A stretch of 64,000 bases of DNA from Planctomycetota bacterium (GTDB lineage: Bacteria; Planctomycetota; UBA1135): assembly GCA_008501825.1 (NCBI GenBank), contig QQUA01000006.1, forward strand, positions 1 to 64,000, in the 5' to 3' direction. Below are positions 36,831 through 45,705 of this stretch, one piece after another. Within the stretch, counting starts at the first letter, position 1, and each line of letters opens with the position of its first letter. The position numbers and the translations under genes are program-made. The notes beneath the pieces were generated by a model that was given only the letters and a program-made list of their open reading frames with translations, was not told the DNA's origin and did not search any database.

Positions 36831-37895
36831 ATGCTGCTGACCATGGGTAACCTCCGTCTCAATTTCCTGGGGGCCGGCTTGCTACTGCCGACCCTCGCCC
36901 TGCCGGCCTTCGCTCAGGACATTTTTAGTGAAGCGGATTACGAGCGGAACGCGCGCCAAGTGATCGCCAGGGACGGCTTTCCGGTATTGAACTTCCCTGA
37001 AATGAGGGATGCGGCCAAGGCGGACCGGGAGCTTCGGGAAGATGAGCCGGTCATTGGCGTCTTCCTCGGCAACGAAGCCAAAGCCTATCCGATTTCGGTC
37101 ATGGGAAGCCATGAGCTGGCAAATGACTTATGCGGAAAGATCCCCATTGCCGTTAGTTGGTGACCGCTTTGCCAAACGGCCATCGTGTATGGCCGCACTT
37201 TGGAAGACCAGGTTTTGGAATTCGGTCATGAAGGTGTGTTGTATCGCAATTCATTCATGATGTACGACAAGCAAACCGAATCCCTCTGGCTTCACGTCAC
37301 CGGCGAGGCTCTAAAGGGCAAGCTGAAAGGCAAACAACTTGAGTTCCTCCCCAGCGAAGTCACGACCTGGCAGGCTTGGCGCCAAAAACATCCAGAGACT
37401 AAAGTTCTCCTTGGCCGCAAGGCCCGGGGCCCGATGGGCACTTTTGGATTGAAGCAACAGAGCCGACATTTCGGGCTCAGCCTGGGCCAAGGCCGGGACG
37501 TTCGCCTTTATCAATACGCTTTGTTAGCCAAGGTCCCGGTGTTCAACCACCATTATCAAGGTAAAGCTGTGGTTCTGGTCTATCACCAAGAGAGTAGCCA
37601 ATCGGTGGCCTACGCCGCTGAAGCCGAGGGGCAGCCTTTGTCTTTCCACGCGGTTCAGGGCAGCGAGGGGGAATTGCTCATGCTCGATGGTCAAACCCGA
37701 AGCCTTTGGGACGGTCTCCAAGGGATTTGTTTGGCCGGTCCGATGAAAGGCCAAAGACTGAATCGCCTGCCGGCCACTCCCTGGTTGACCATGCGATGGC
37801 GGAACTTCTTCCCTGAGGGGGAAGTCATCGGTCTGCCGAAGGAAGAAGAGCCGGCCCCAAAGGCCAAGTCCGAAGGCACCGCTTCCGGAAACTAA
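36831..37895 (+). CDS. DUF3179 protein with in-frame TGA, predicted selenoprotein
   Basis: The frame is one DUF3179 protein of 354 residues (signal peptide to about residue 29) that crosses a single TGA at 37161-37163, codon 111. The text around it is IAVSW-TGA-PLCQTAIVYG. DUF3179 relatives have CPLC at this spot, so the TGA replaces the first Cys of a CxxC-like motif and the frame resumes with TAIVYGRT, matching the family, then LLYRNSFMMYDKQTESLW. A hairpin with the features of a bacterial SECIS follows. The simplest reading is selenocysteine. A point mutation of TGC or a sequencing error remains possible. Start codon not certain (ATG 36831 or 36843). Confidence 0.8.
37164..37195 (+). promoter_or_regulatory. 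predicted bacterial SECIS element in DUF3179 mRNA
   Basis: Directly after the TGA, CGGCCAT (37177-37183) pairs perfectly with ATGGCCG (37189-37195) around the loop CGTGT (37184-37188). The loop starts 20 nt after the TGA and has G at its second position, features that fit the usual description of bacterial SECIS elements, which bind SelB to insert selenocysteine. The stem overlaps coding sequence, as expected in bacteria. Confidence 0.7.
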
Positions 37896-37947
37896 AACAT
37901 CCGCGGCGACAAGTCGACTCCTTGGAGGCGGGCTTACACTCGCCTCT

Positions 37948-40512
37948 ATGGAGTCGGTGCCGAGCCAATCGCCCTTAATTCCCAGATCCCTAATATCCTG
38001 CTTCGGGACGGCTGCACTTTGGGGCTGTTTGGCCTTGCCGGCAATCGCCCAAGGAGGCGATTCCGATATCGCGGATCGACCGAATATCTTGATTTTCTTG
38101 GTGGATGACATGGGTTGGCAGGAAAGCTCCGTGCCGTTTCACGGTCAACTCGATGAAAACGGGAATTGGAAAGAAATCCCAACCGAATTAAACCGCCGCT
38201 TTCGAACCCCGAATATCGAGCGCTTGGCAAGAGAGGGGATGAAATTTACTCAAGCCTATGCCTCGGCGGTTTGCTCCCCCTCGCGAGTAAGTTTGTTGAC
38301 CGGCCAACAGGCCGCCCGCCACATGGTGACCAATTGGACCCTTCGAAAGGACCGACAACCTGATCATGAAATGCCGGAGGTCCGGGCGGCGGACTGGAAT
38401 CTCAACGGCTTGGTAGCGGAAGCGGGCATTCCGCGAAGCGTGTTCGCTCCAACCCTAGCCCAGCGACTTTCCAAAGCTGGATACCACACGATTCATGCGG
38501 GAAAAGCCCATTTCGGGGCCAAGGACACGAGTGGATCCGATCCTCGCAACCTTGGATTCCAGGTCAACATCGCCGGCCATTATGCGGGAGGTCCCGGCAG
38601 CTATCATGGCGACAAAAATTTTTCCGCCGTTTGGCGCAACGGGGACAAAATTTGGGACGTTCCGGGTTTGGAAAAATATCACGGCCAAAAAATCAATTTG
38701 ACCGAAGCGCTTACTCGCGAAGCCATCGCTGCCCTGAACGCAAATCGAAACAGCGGCAAACCATTCTTTTTGTACATGTCTCACTACGCCGTTCACGCAC
38801 CTTGGGAGGCGGACCGCCGATTCGTGGAAGCCTATCGCAACCAGGGCTTAAGTGAACTGGAAGCGGTTCATGCTTCCATGATTGAAAGCATGGATCGTTC
38901 ATTGGGAGATTTATTGAAGTGGCTGGATGACAATGAAGAAACCGACCGCACGCTTGTGGTTTTTTTATCCGACAACGGTTCTCCAAAACAAATGAGTCGC
39001 AACCTACCTCTTCGCGGCCACAAGATCAGCCCATATGAAGGCGGCACTCGAGTGCCTTGGCTGGTCCGCTGGCCAGGCCGTGTACCGCCGGCGACCGTGC
39101 AACGAACTCCGGTCATCATTCAGGATTTGTTTCCAACTTGCCTGCAAGCCGCCGGCTTGGAAATGGAAAACGATCGGATAGACGGTCAGGATTTACTTCC
39201 CCTCTTTGTCGGTGAATCGGGAAACTTCGACCGAGTCTTGCTGTGGCACTTTCCCAATACTTACGATCAACCACCCTTCTCCAGCATTCGATCCGGTTCT
39301 TGGAAATTGATCGCCTGGCACATCGGCCGCCGGATGGAGTTATTCCACTTGGGAGATGATTTGTCTGAATCCAAGGATTTGGCCAAAGTCCGTCCAGACA
39401 AAGTCAAAGCTTTGGCCTCCGAACTGGGCACTCGCTTGCGAAAGCTTGGAGCCCGGATGTGTCTCGACAAGAAAACCGGGGAAAGCCTGCCGTGGCCGGA
39501 CCATTGGCCGGCGGCCAATCCACCCACCGCCCTAGCCGATGAGTGGCAATTTCTGGGTGAGGCGATCAACGAACCCGGTTGGGACATTTGGGGAGGGAGT
39601 CCAGTGCAAAGCCCCGACGGCCGGGTTCATCTATTCGTCGCCCGCTGGCCGGGCAAGTTCCCCTTCGATCCAGCCTGGCGGACTCATTCACAAATCGCCC
39701 GATACTCCGCCGACTCTCCGGAAGGCCCCTTTCAATTCGAACAAATCGTGCTGCAGGGGGACGGCAAGGGTTGGGATGCGCAAGGCTTTCACAATCCAAA
39801 CGTGCAACGGATCGGCGGTCGCTACGCGTTGAGCTGCATCGCCAACGACGGCCAAGGCCGGCATGGGCCGAACCAAAGAATCGGGATCTGGCTGGCCGAT
39901 CGGATCGAAGGCCCGTGGTCCCCGGCTCACGGAAACGATCTCAAGCCGATGCTGGAGCCGCCGCAGGATCCGGACATTTGGTGCCATCAATCCGGCTGTG
40001 GAGTCAACAACCCGGCCTTGCTTTCGATGCCTTCGGGCAAGTTCCACCTTTACTTCAAGGCCAAGGCCGGGCCCTCTGGGCCGACCCGAATGGGCTTGGC
40101 TATTGCCGATCGCCTCGAGGGGCCGTATCGGATCGAGAAAGACCCGGTGACCGCCAACGACCGGGTCATCGAAGATGGCTACGCCTTCTGGTGGCGGGAG
40201 CAAGTTTGTTTACTGACTACCGACAACCACGGAATCTTGGAGCAGGGCGGCGGCCTGCTTTGGAATTCCCGCGATGGCCGCCAATTCGATCACCCTTTGC
40301 CGGGCTTCCATCATTTAGGAAACCACTACTTTCCCGAAGGAATCCCTGAGGGCTCCCAGCCCCACTACACCCGGCAAGTTAAATGCGAGCGCCCGCAAAT
40401 TTTGATGATCGAGGAGGAGCCCGCCTATCTCTATGCACCCTGCGGCGTTGCCCTGGATGGTTCTGACGGCACCAACCTCTATTTGTTTCGGCGCCGCACA
40501 AACAAAAAATAG
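37948..40512 (+). CDS. secreted sulfatase fused to a beta-propeller glycosidase-like domain
   Basis: An 854-residue exported protein. The sulfatase domain (about 45-510) has metal-binding DD at 53-54, the formylglycine site C109 in CSPSRVSLLTG, and LSDNGSP. Cys109 must be converted to formylglycine by a maturase not found here. The second half (about 530-850) has propeller strands (GGSPVQSPDGRVHLFVA, GWDAQGFHNPNVQRIGGRYAL, LLSMPSGKFHLYFKA) like GH43- or GH117-type glycosidases. Together they could desulfate and cleave a polysaccharide. A GAGGCG/CGCCTC hairpin sits just before the ATG. Its catalytic residues were not verified. Confidence 0.88.
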   Translation: MESVPSQSPLIPRSLISCFGTAALWGCLALPAIAQGGDSDIADRPNILIFLVDDMGWQESSVPFHGQLDENGNWKEIPTELNRRFRTPNIERLAREGMKFTQAYASAVCSPSRVSLLTGQQAARHMVTNWTLRKDRQPDHEMPEVRAADWNLNGLVAEAGIPRSVFAPTLAQRLSKAGYHTIHAGKAHFGAKDTSGSDPRNLGFQVNIAGHYAGGPGSYHGDKNFSAVWRNGDKIWDVPGLEKYHGQKINLTEALTREAIAALNANRNSGKPFFLYMSHYAVHAPWEADRRFVEAYRNQGLSELEAVHASMIESMDRSLGDLLKWLDDNEETDRTLVVFLSDNGSPKQMSRNLPLRGHKISPYEGGTRVPWLVRWPGRVPPATVQRTPVIIQDLFPTCLQAAGLEMENDRIDGQDLLPLFVGESGNFDRVLLWHFPNTYDQPPFSSIRSGSWKLIAWHIGRRMELFHLGDDLSESKDLAKVRPDKVKALASELGTRLRKLGARMCLDKKTGESLPWPDHWPAANPPTALADEWQFLGEAINEPGWDIWGGSPVQSPDGRVHLFVARWPGKFPFDPAWRTHSQIARYSADSPEGPFQFEQIVLQGDGKGWDAQGFHNPNVQRIGGRYALSCIANDGQGRHGPNQRIGIWLADRIEGPWSPAHGNDLKPMLEPPQDPDIWCHQSGCGVNNPALLSMPSGKFHLYFKAKAGPSGPTRMGLAIADRLEGPYRIEKDPVTANDRVIEDGYAFWWREQVCLLTTDNHGILEQGGGLLWNSRDGRQFDHPLPGFHHLGNHYFPEGIPEGSQPHYTRQVKCERPQILMIEEEPAYLYAPCGVALDGSDGTNLYLFRRRTNKK

Positions 40513-40945
40513 CGACAGAAAAACAAGCCCATGGCCTTTACAAAGACGCAATTTCTCAAGGATTTTCTAGGGCGTAGAAGGCAGGGACTTGAGTTCAAAT
40601 AGAAGGATTTTGGATTTAAAGGAATTTCTTTTGTGCAACTTTTAAGACGTATTCTCTACGACTTTTGAAAAAAGTTTGGAATTCAAAAATTTGTTGTCGC
40701 GAGACAAAGAGATGGCGATAAACCTAGTTTTTATTAGGAGTTCGGAATTAAAATCGGCTTGATCTCTCATGAACCCCTCCTCAATTAATAGAAAGTTGGA
40801 AAAAGAAATTTGCAGTCATCCTAGAGGCTCGACAACTTCTTGCTGCAGCAATTGAGGGATTCCCCACTCGAGCTTGCTCGAGCAACAAGCCCGCCCTCAA
40901 TTAATTGCAAACTCCTAATCTCTTTTCCCCAGTAAAGGAAGAACC
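40513..40945 (+). other. AT-rich leader and promoter region before paralogue copy 1
   Basis: No gene of convincing type. It contains a promoter-like repeat (CTCTACGACTTTTGAAAAAA, 40654-40673) and an RNA structure at 40850-40902: outer stem AATTGAGGG/CCCTCAATT and inner stem CTCGAG-cttg-CTCGAG. AAAGGAAG lies just before the copy 1 ATG as a ribosome binding site. The structure may regulate expression of copy 1. Confidence 0.5.
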
Positions 40946-42061
40946 ATGTCTCGCAGTCTGCTTGCAGCAGCCGCCGTTTTGACTCTTTCGGCTTCCCTGA
41001 CGGCCCAATCTCAGATGCCCGTCAGCAAAGCCGTCACCCCCAAGCACGCTGGCGTCTTTTCGATGGCTACAGGGGAGCTTGAACCGGCTTCCGCTTCTGA
41101 GCGCGCCGGCTTGGCGGTGATCTTCAACGCCTCCGAGCTCACCAACTACTACAGCGTTCCCGGTCTCGACCAGGAATGGCTGGACGAAGGCACCCTGCTG
41201 GACCGCAACACCGGCAACGTCGAACAGATGAACTGCTTTGAGTTCGTCTACTGCTCCAGCGAAGCCGACGCCACCCAGAACAGCGGCACCGTCACCTTCG
41301 CCTACTACGACGAAACCGTCGTCTGCTCCGGCCCCACCAATGGCGGAAACTTCGCCTTGGGTGGCTATCTCTGCGCCTACGACATCGTCGGCCTGCCCTT
41401 GGGTGCCGCCAACGGCGCCATCCAGTGCTGGATCGTCACCGTCGACCTGCAAGGCGGCTTCGAGTGCCCGCCGAACTTGACCTTTGATTGGACCACTGAC
41501 GCCGGCAACAGCAAGCTGTTCGGCTGGTCCTTCATTCCCCGCAACGACAACACCGGTCCCTGGCTCAGCAAGGGTGGAACCCAGGCCGCCGGCATTGACA
41601 ACAGCTTCGTCTGGTTCGACCAGTTCGGCGCTTTGGTTGGTTGCTTCTGGTTCGGCGGCACCCCCTTCGCCAGCTTCGCCATGAAGATGTGGGGCAACGT
41701 GGCCGATGTCCGCGCCTACTACACCGTGGCTAACAGCCCGGCCGACTTCTTGGTCACCATTTCCGCCAACGCCGGCGGCAGCTTGACCATTGACGGCACT
41801 GGAATGAGCGACGTCTACGCCGTGGTTTCCTTGGCCGCCGCTGACTTGCCCGCCATCCCCGGCGCCGGCGCTCTGTTGATCGACATCAACGCCCTGGCCA
41901 CCACCCCGATTCCGGTTCCCTCTACCGGTATCACCTTGAACACCAGTGTTGGCACTGGCGCCACCACTTACTGGCAGTGCATGCAGACCAATGGTGGAGC
42001 TCCCTCCGCCGGTAACCTGCCCATCGCCATGAGCCAAGGCGCCCGCATCGTCCTTCGCTAA
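40946..42061 (+). CDS. secreted paralogue, array copy 1
   Basis: A 371-residue exported protein with signal peptide MSRSLLAAAAVLTLSASLTAQ. The family core begins KAVTPKHAG and includes FNASELTNYYSVPGLDQEW, SGTVTFAYYDETVVC, GGYLCAYDIVGLPLG, FECPPNLTFDWTTD and IDNSFVWFDQFGALVGCFW. Core cysteines suggest disulfides and an extracellular place. The C-terminal 110 residues differ from all other copies. No known domain was recognised. This is the first of six tandem copies with separate promoters and terminators. Confidence 0.75.
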   Translation: MSRSLLAAAAVLTLSASLTAQSQMPVSKAVTPKHAGVFSMATGELEPASASERAGLAVIFNASELTNYYSVPGLDQEWLDEGTLLDRNTGNVEQMNCFEFVYCSSEADATQNSGTVTFAYYDETVVCSGPTNGGNFALGGYLCAYDIVGLPLGAANGAIQCWIVTVDLQGGFECPPNLTFDWTTDAGNSKLFGWSFIPRNDNTGPWLSKGGTQAAGIDNSFVWFDQFGALVGCFWFGGTPFASFAMKMWGNVADVRAYYTVANSPADFLVTISANAGGSLTIDGTGMSDVYAVVSLAAADLPAIPGAGALLIDINALATTPIPVPSTGITLNTSVGTGATTYWQCMQTNGGAPSAGNLPIAMSQGARIVLR

Positions 42062-42085
42062 GAAGACCTGCGATTCCCGCCTTTC

Positions 42086-42118
42086 CGCCTCCGTCGCATT
42101 CGCGGCGGAGGCTTTTTT
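42086..42118 (+). terminator. intrinsic terminator of copy 1
   Basis: GCCTCCG (42087-42093) pairs with CGGAGGC (42106-42112), followed by TTTTTT, 25 bp after the stop. Confidence 0.85.
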
Positions 42119-42518
42119 CAATAAAATGTTGGTTTTAGGAGAATCTGCAAAATTGCATTTCAAAATTCCTTAAAAGTAATTGCTATTCCCCAAGCGCGAC
42201 CACGAACCCTAGGAAGTTGGAAAAAAGTTTTCATTTTCCTCAAAAGCAACTTCCTGTTTATTTTTCAATGCTTTACGCTTGATTTTCCCTCTCTCCTAGG
42301 GGTTGTTCCGGCTTGATTGAACTCCAGAATCTAGGAAGCCTGAAAATTCGCCTTGCCGGGATTCTGATTTCAGGAAAACTTTCTTTTGTCGGGCTTTCAG
42401 GTCTTCCCCCACGGCACAAAGCTTGGATCGAGCATTTACCTGCATCGCCCGAAATTCCCAATCCTGCCCCCCTTGCTCTTCGCAAGCGGGCACATTCAGA
42501 CCCAATTAGAGGAGACCC
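42119..42518 (+). other. spacer before copy 2 with promoter-like repeats
   Basis: About 400 bp with no supported gene. It carries CCTAGGAAGTTGGAAAAAAG (42208-42227) and a second related block, CTAGGAAGCCTGAAAATTCG (42331-42350), the same motifs found before other copies. GAGGAGACCC precedes the copy 2 ATG. Confidence 0.5.
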
Positions 42519-43652
42519 ATGTCTCGTTCCCTGTTGGCAGCAGCCACATTTTTGACTTTGACCGCCGGTTTGTCCGCTCAGGCGCAGCAGCCGGTTCACA
42601 AGGCGGTCACCCCCAAGCACGCCGGCGTCTACAAGATGGCAACCGGTGAATTGCAGCCGGCCAACGCCAATGAGCGCGTCGGCGCCACCGTGGTCATCTT
42701 CAATGCTTCCGAGTTGACCAACTACTACAGCGTTCCCGGTCTCGACCAGGAATGGCTGGATGAAGGTTCCCTGCTGGACCGCAATGCCGGCAATTGGGAG
42801 CAAATGAACGGCATGGAATTCGTGTACTGCTCCACTGAGGCCGATGCCACTCAAAATAGCGGTACCGTAACCTTCGCCTTCTACGACGACACCATCGTCT
42901 GCACCGGCCCCTCCAATGGCGGAAACTTCGCTTTGGGCGGCTACCTCTGCGCCTACGACATCGTCGGCCTGCCTCTCGGTGACGCCAACGGCGCCATTCA
43001 GTGCTGGATCGTCACCGTCGACTTGCAGTGCGGCTTTGAATGCCCGCCGAACTTGAGCTTTGATTGGACTACGGACAACGCCAACACCAAGCTGTTCGGC
43101 TGGTCATTCATTCCGCGGAACGACAACACCGGCCCGTGGTTGAGTAAGGGCGGAACCCAAGCCTCCGGCATCGACAACAGCTTCGTCTGGTTCGACCAGT
43201 TCGGCGCTTTGGTCGGCTGCTTCTGGTTTGGTGGCACCCCGTTCGCCAACTTCGCCATGAAGATGACCGGCAACGAGGACAACGCTCGGGCTTACAACCC
43301 CAGTGCCCCCGGCGCCGGCGATGACCTCTGCCTGAACATCGACATGTCCGGCTGGCCGCCAATCATTTCCTTCGTGCTGAAGAACGTGAACGCGACCGAG
43401 GATTACTACTTGGTCGTTTCCCTCGGCACTGCCGAACTTTCCTTGCCCACCGGCACTCTGTTGGTCGACCACACCAACATGCCGGTACCCCCCGTGGCCA
43501 TGCCTGGCGGTGCTGTTTCCGTCAACGCTGGTGGCGGCATGGGCTTGACCGTCTACTTCCAAGCCGTCTGCGTCCCGGCCGGCTCTGGACCGCCCAGCCC
43601 GAGCAACCTGCCCCAGCGCTGGAGCAACGGTTGGTGCGTAAGCCTCCTATAA
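42519..43652 (+). CDS. secreted paralogue, array copy 2
   Basis: A 377-residue exported protein (signal MSRSLLAAATFLTLTAGLSAQ). Its first 245 residues are nearly identical to copy 3 in the core, with Cys in the same places, but the tail (from about KMTGNEDNARAYN) is different and ends in SNGWCVSLL. The divergence of tails with conserved heads suggests recombination between copies or diversifying selection. Function unknown. Confidence 0.75.
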   Translation: MSRSLLAAATFLTLTAGLSAQAQQPVHKAVTPKHAGVYKMATGELQPANANERVGATVVIFNASELTNYYSVPGLDQEWLDEGSLLDRNAGNWEQMNGMEFVYCSTEADATQNSGTVTFAFYDDTIVCTGPSNGGNFALGGYLCAYDIVGLPLGDANGAIQCWIVTVDLQCGFECPPNLSFDWTTDNANTKLFGWSFIPRNDNTGPWLSKGGTQASGIDNSFVWFDQFGALVGCFWFGGTPFANFAMKMTGNEDNARAYNPSAPGAGDDLCLNIDMSGWPPIISFVLKNVNATEDYYLVVSLGTAELSLPTGTLLVDHTNMPVPPVAMPGGAVSVNAGGGMGLTVYFQAVCVPAGSGPPSPSNLPQRWSNGWCVSLL

Positions 43653-43674
43653 TTAGGGGAAAAGATTGGAAAAA

Positions 43675-43707
43675 GAAGGAGTCCCTCGGGGCTCCTTCTC
43701 TTTTTTT
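43675..43707 (+). terminator. intrinsic terminator of copy 2
   Basis: GAAGGAG (43675-43681) pairs with CTCCTTC (43692-43698), followed by TCTTTTTTT. This hairpin sequence recurs after copies 4 and 5. Confidence 0.85.
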
Positions 43708-44050
43708 GTCCTGTTCCCGGCATTCAAAGGTTAGTTTAGACCTAGGAAGCCTCAAAAAATTTTCCTTGCCTGAAACAAACCCAAGCTGCTTTTCCTATCT
43801 ACCACGTTTTAAGGCCGCTTATCTAGGATTTTGGAAATTAAACTCCGGACTCAAAACCATTCAAGAAAATAGAATCGTGCAAAAAAAATCTTGTTGATGA
43901 GCAAATCCGGGCCAGTTTGGATTCTGAGCTTTCTCGGAACATCCCCCTCGGCACCCACCGAGTTCGTCGTCCAATTTCGGGATTGCTTCTCCTCACTACC
44001 CCTGCTCTTCCGGATCTAGGAAGAGCTTGTTCCCCAACAGGAGAGACCTG
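43708..44050 (+). other. spacer before copy 3 with promoter-like repeat
   Basis: Holds CCTAGGAAGCCTCAAAAAAT (43741-43760) and an upstream block ending GGGATTGCTTCTCCTCACTA (43979-43998) that is repeated before the decayed copy 4. AACAGGAGAGACCTG before ATG 44051 supplies the ribosome binding site. Confidence 0.5.
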
Positions 44051-45169
44051 ATGTCTCGTCTTCTGCTAACAGCAGTTGCTGGTTCCATTTTGGCCGCAGG
44101 TTTGTCGGCCCAAACTCAACTCCCGGTGCACAAGGCGGTCACGCCGAAGCACGCCGGTGTCTACAAGATGGCTACCGGTGAGTTGCAGCCGGCCAACGCA
44201 AATGAGCGTTTTGGCAATACCGTTGTCATCTTTAATGCTTCCGAGCTGACTAACTACTACAGCGTTCCCGGCCTGGACCAGGAATGGCTGGATGAAGGCA
44301 CCCTGCTGGACCGCAACACCGGCAACTGGGAGCAAATGAACGGCATGGAGTTCGTTTACTGCTCGACCGAAGCCGACGCCACCCAGAACAGCGGTACCGT
44401 CACCTTTGCCTTCTACGACGACACCATCGTCTGCACCGGCCCCTCCAATGGCGGGAACTTCGCCTTGGGCGGCTACCTCTGCGCCTACGACATCGTCGGC
44501 CTGCCGCTCGGTGACGCCAACGGCGCCATCCAGTGCTGGATCGTCACTGTCGATCTGCAAGGCGGCTTCGAGTGCCCGCCGAACTTGACCTTTGATTGGA
44601 CCACCGACGCCGCCAACAGCAAGCTGTTCGGCTGGTCATTCATTCCTCGGAACGACAACACCGGTCCGTGGTTGAGCAAGGGCGGCACCCAAGCCGCAGG
44701 AATCGACAACAGCTTCGTCTGGTTCGACCAGTTCGGCGCCTTGGTCGGTTGCTTCTGGTTCGGTGGTACCCCGTTCGCCAACTTCGCCATGAAGATGCTG
44801 GGCAACGACGCTGATGCAAGAGCTGTTCATCCCAGCACCGGCCCGAACAACTTGGTCATGAACCTCGATTTCAGCAACCCGCCTATCATCGGGGTCACCC
44901 TCAAGAATGCTGGAAGTGACGACTACTACCTTGGCATTTCCTTGGGTAATCAAGAATTGCCGACTCCGGGCGGAGTCCTGTTAATCGACCACACCAACCT
45001 GCCTGTCCCGCCCATTAGCATGCCCGGCGGTGCCCTCACCATCGATGCATCGGCTGGCATTGGCCTAACGATCTACATTCAGGTTCTCTGCGTCACCGCA
45101 GGTTCGGGTCCGCCCAGCGGATCCAACCTTCCGACTGATATGAGCGGAATGTTCTGCATCCAGCTCTAA
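44051..45169 (+). CDS. secreted paralogue, array copy 3
   Basis: A 372-residue exported protein (signal MSRLLLTAVAGSILAAGLSAQ). The in-frame extension upstream of ATG 44051 is leader sequence shared with copy 5. The core is nearly identical to copy 2. The tail (from about KMLGNDADARAVH) differs in sequence but keeps the same overall plan of beta strands. It is the closest relative of the start of decayed copy 4, whose upstream region it also shares. Confidence 0.75.
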   Translation: MSRLLLTAVAGSILAAGLSAQTQLPVHKAVTPKHAGVYKMATGELQPANANERFGNTVVIFNASELTNYYSVPGLDQEWLDEGTLLDRNTGNWEQMNGMEFVYCSTEADATQNSGTVTFAFYDDTIVCTGPSNGGNFALGGYLCAYDIVGLPLGDANGAIQCWIVTVDLQGGFECPPNLTFDWTTDAANSKLFGWSFIPRNDNTGPWLSKGGTQAAGIDNSFVWFDQFGALVGCFWFGGTPFANFAMKMLGNDADARAVHPSTGPNNLVMNLDFSNPPIIGVTLKNAGSDDYYLGISLGNQELPTPGGVLLIDHTNLPVPPISMPGGALTIDASAGIGLTIYIQVLCVTAGSGPPSGSNLPTDMSGMFCIQL

Positions 45170-45194
45170 CGGAACCTGATCTCACAGGTCATCT

Positions 45195-45228
45195 GGGCTC
45201 CCTATTCACTTAGGGAGCCCTTCGTTTG
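45195..45228 (+). terminator. intrinsic terminator of copy 3
   Basis: GGGCTCCCT (45195-45203) pairs exactly with AGGGAGCCC (45212-45220), followed by TTCGTTTG. Confidence 0.75.
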
Positions 45229-45705
45229 TCATATATTCACCAGAATATTGCATCAAACAGGAAAGCAAACCACATCTAGATCAGCCCTTTCAAATTACCC
45301 TTTCCTTTCAACTTAGAATGGGTACATTCTCCTAAAGAGAACTTATGTCACGTCTTTGGTTAATCGCTGTTCGGCTGCAAGAATCCGCTCACCCGATATG
45401 AGAAACTTTCCGGTTTGCCAATCTGACTCTAGGAAAACGGAAAGTTTTTTGATTATTAAATGACTCCATTGCAAGGTTCACAACTTCAACTTAAATAGGC
45501 CCTTGCATAGGAAGTTGAAGTTCTGACTTTGCTAGGATTTTTCATCCTCAAATTTAGAAATGTGTAAAAAATTCCTTGTTGAATTCCTTTTTCATGCCAG
45601 TTTGGGCTCTAAGATTTCTCGGATAATCTCCCTTAGCATCCAACTGAGTTCATCGTCCAATCTCGGGATTGCTTCTCCTCACTACCCCCGCTCTTCCGGA
45701 TCATC
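45229..45705 (+). other. spacer before copy 4 with relic of another copy's 5' end
   Basis: About 480 bp. At 45345-45401 the sequence reads MSRLWLIAVRL then stops, with AAGAGA before it; this resembles the signal peptide start of copies 3 and 5 and seems to be a relic. CTAGGAAAACGGAAAGTTTT (45429-45448) and a copy-3-like upstream block (about 45595-45700) follow. No complete gene. Confidence 0.55.

Noticed and set aside
36831..37163. DUF3179 gene as a simple pseudogene ending at TGA
   Set aside because: Not fully excluded, but the same frame continues without other damage, the TGA is on a redox Cys position and a SECIS-like hairpin follows, so selenocysteine is favoured.
40901..42163. 420-residue minus-strand open frame antisense to array copy 1
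   Set aside because: It is low-complexity Gly/Val/Ala text that mirrors the codon pattern of the real gene, and similar antisense frames appear opposite the other copies.
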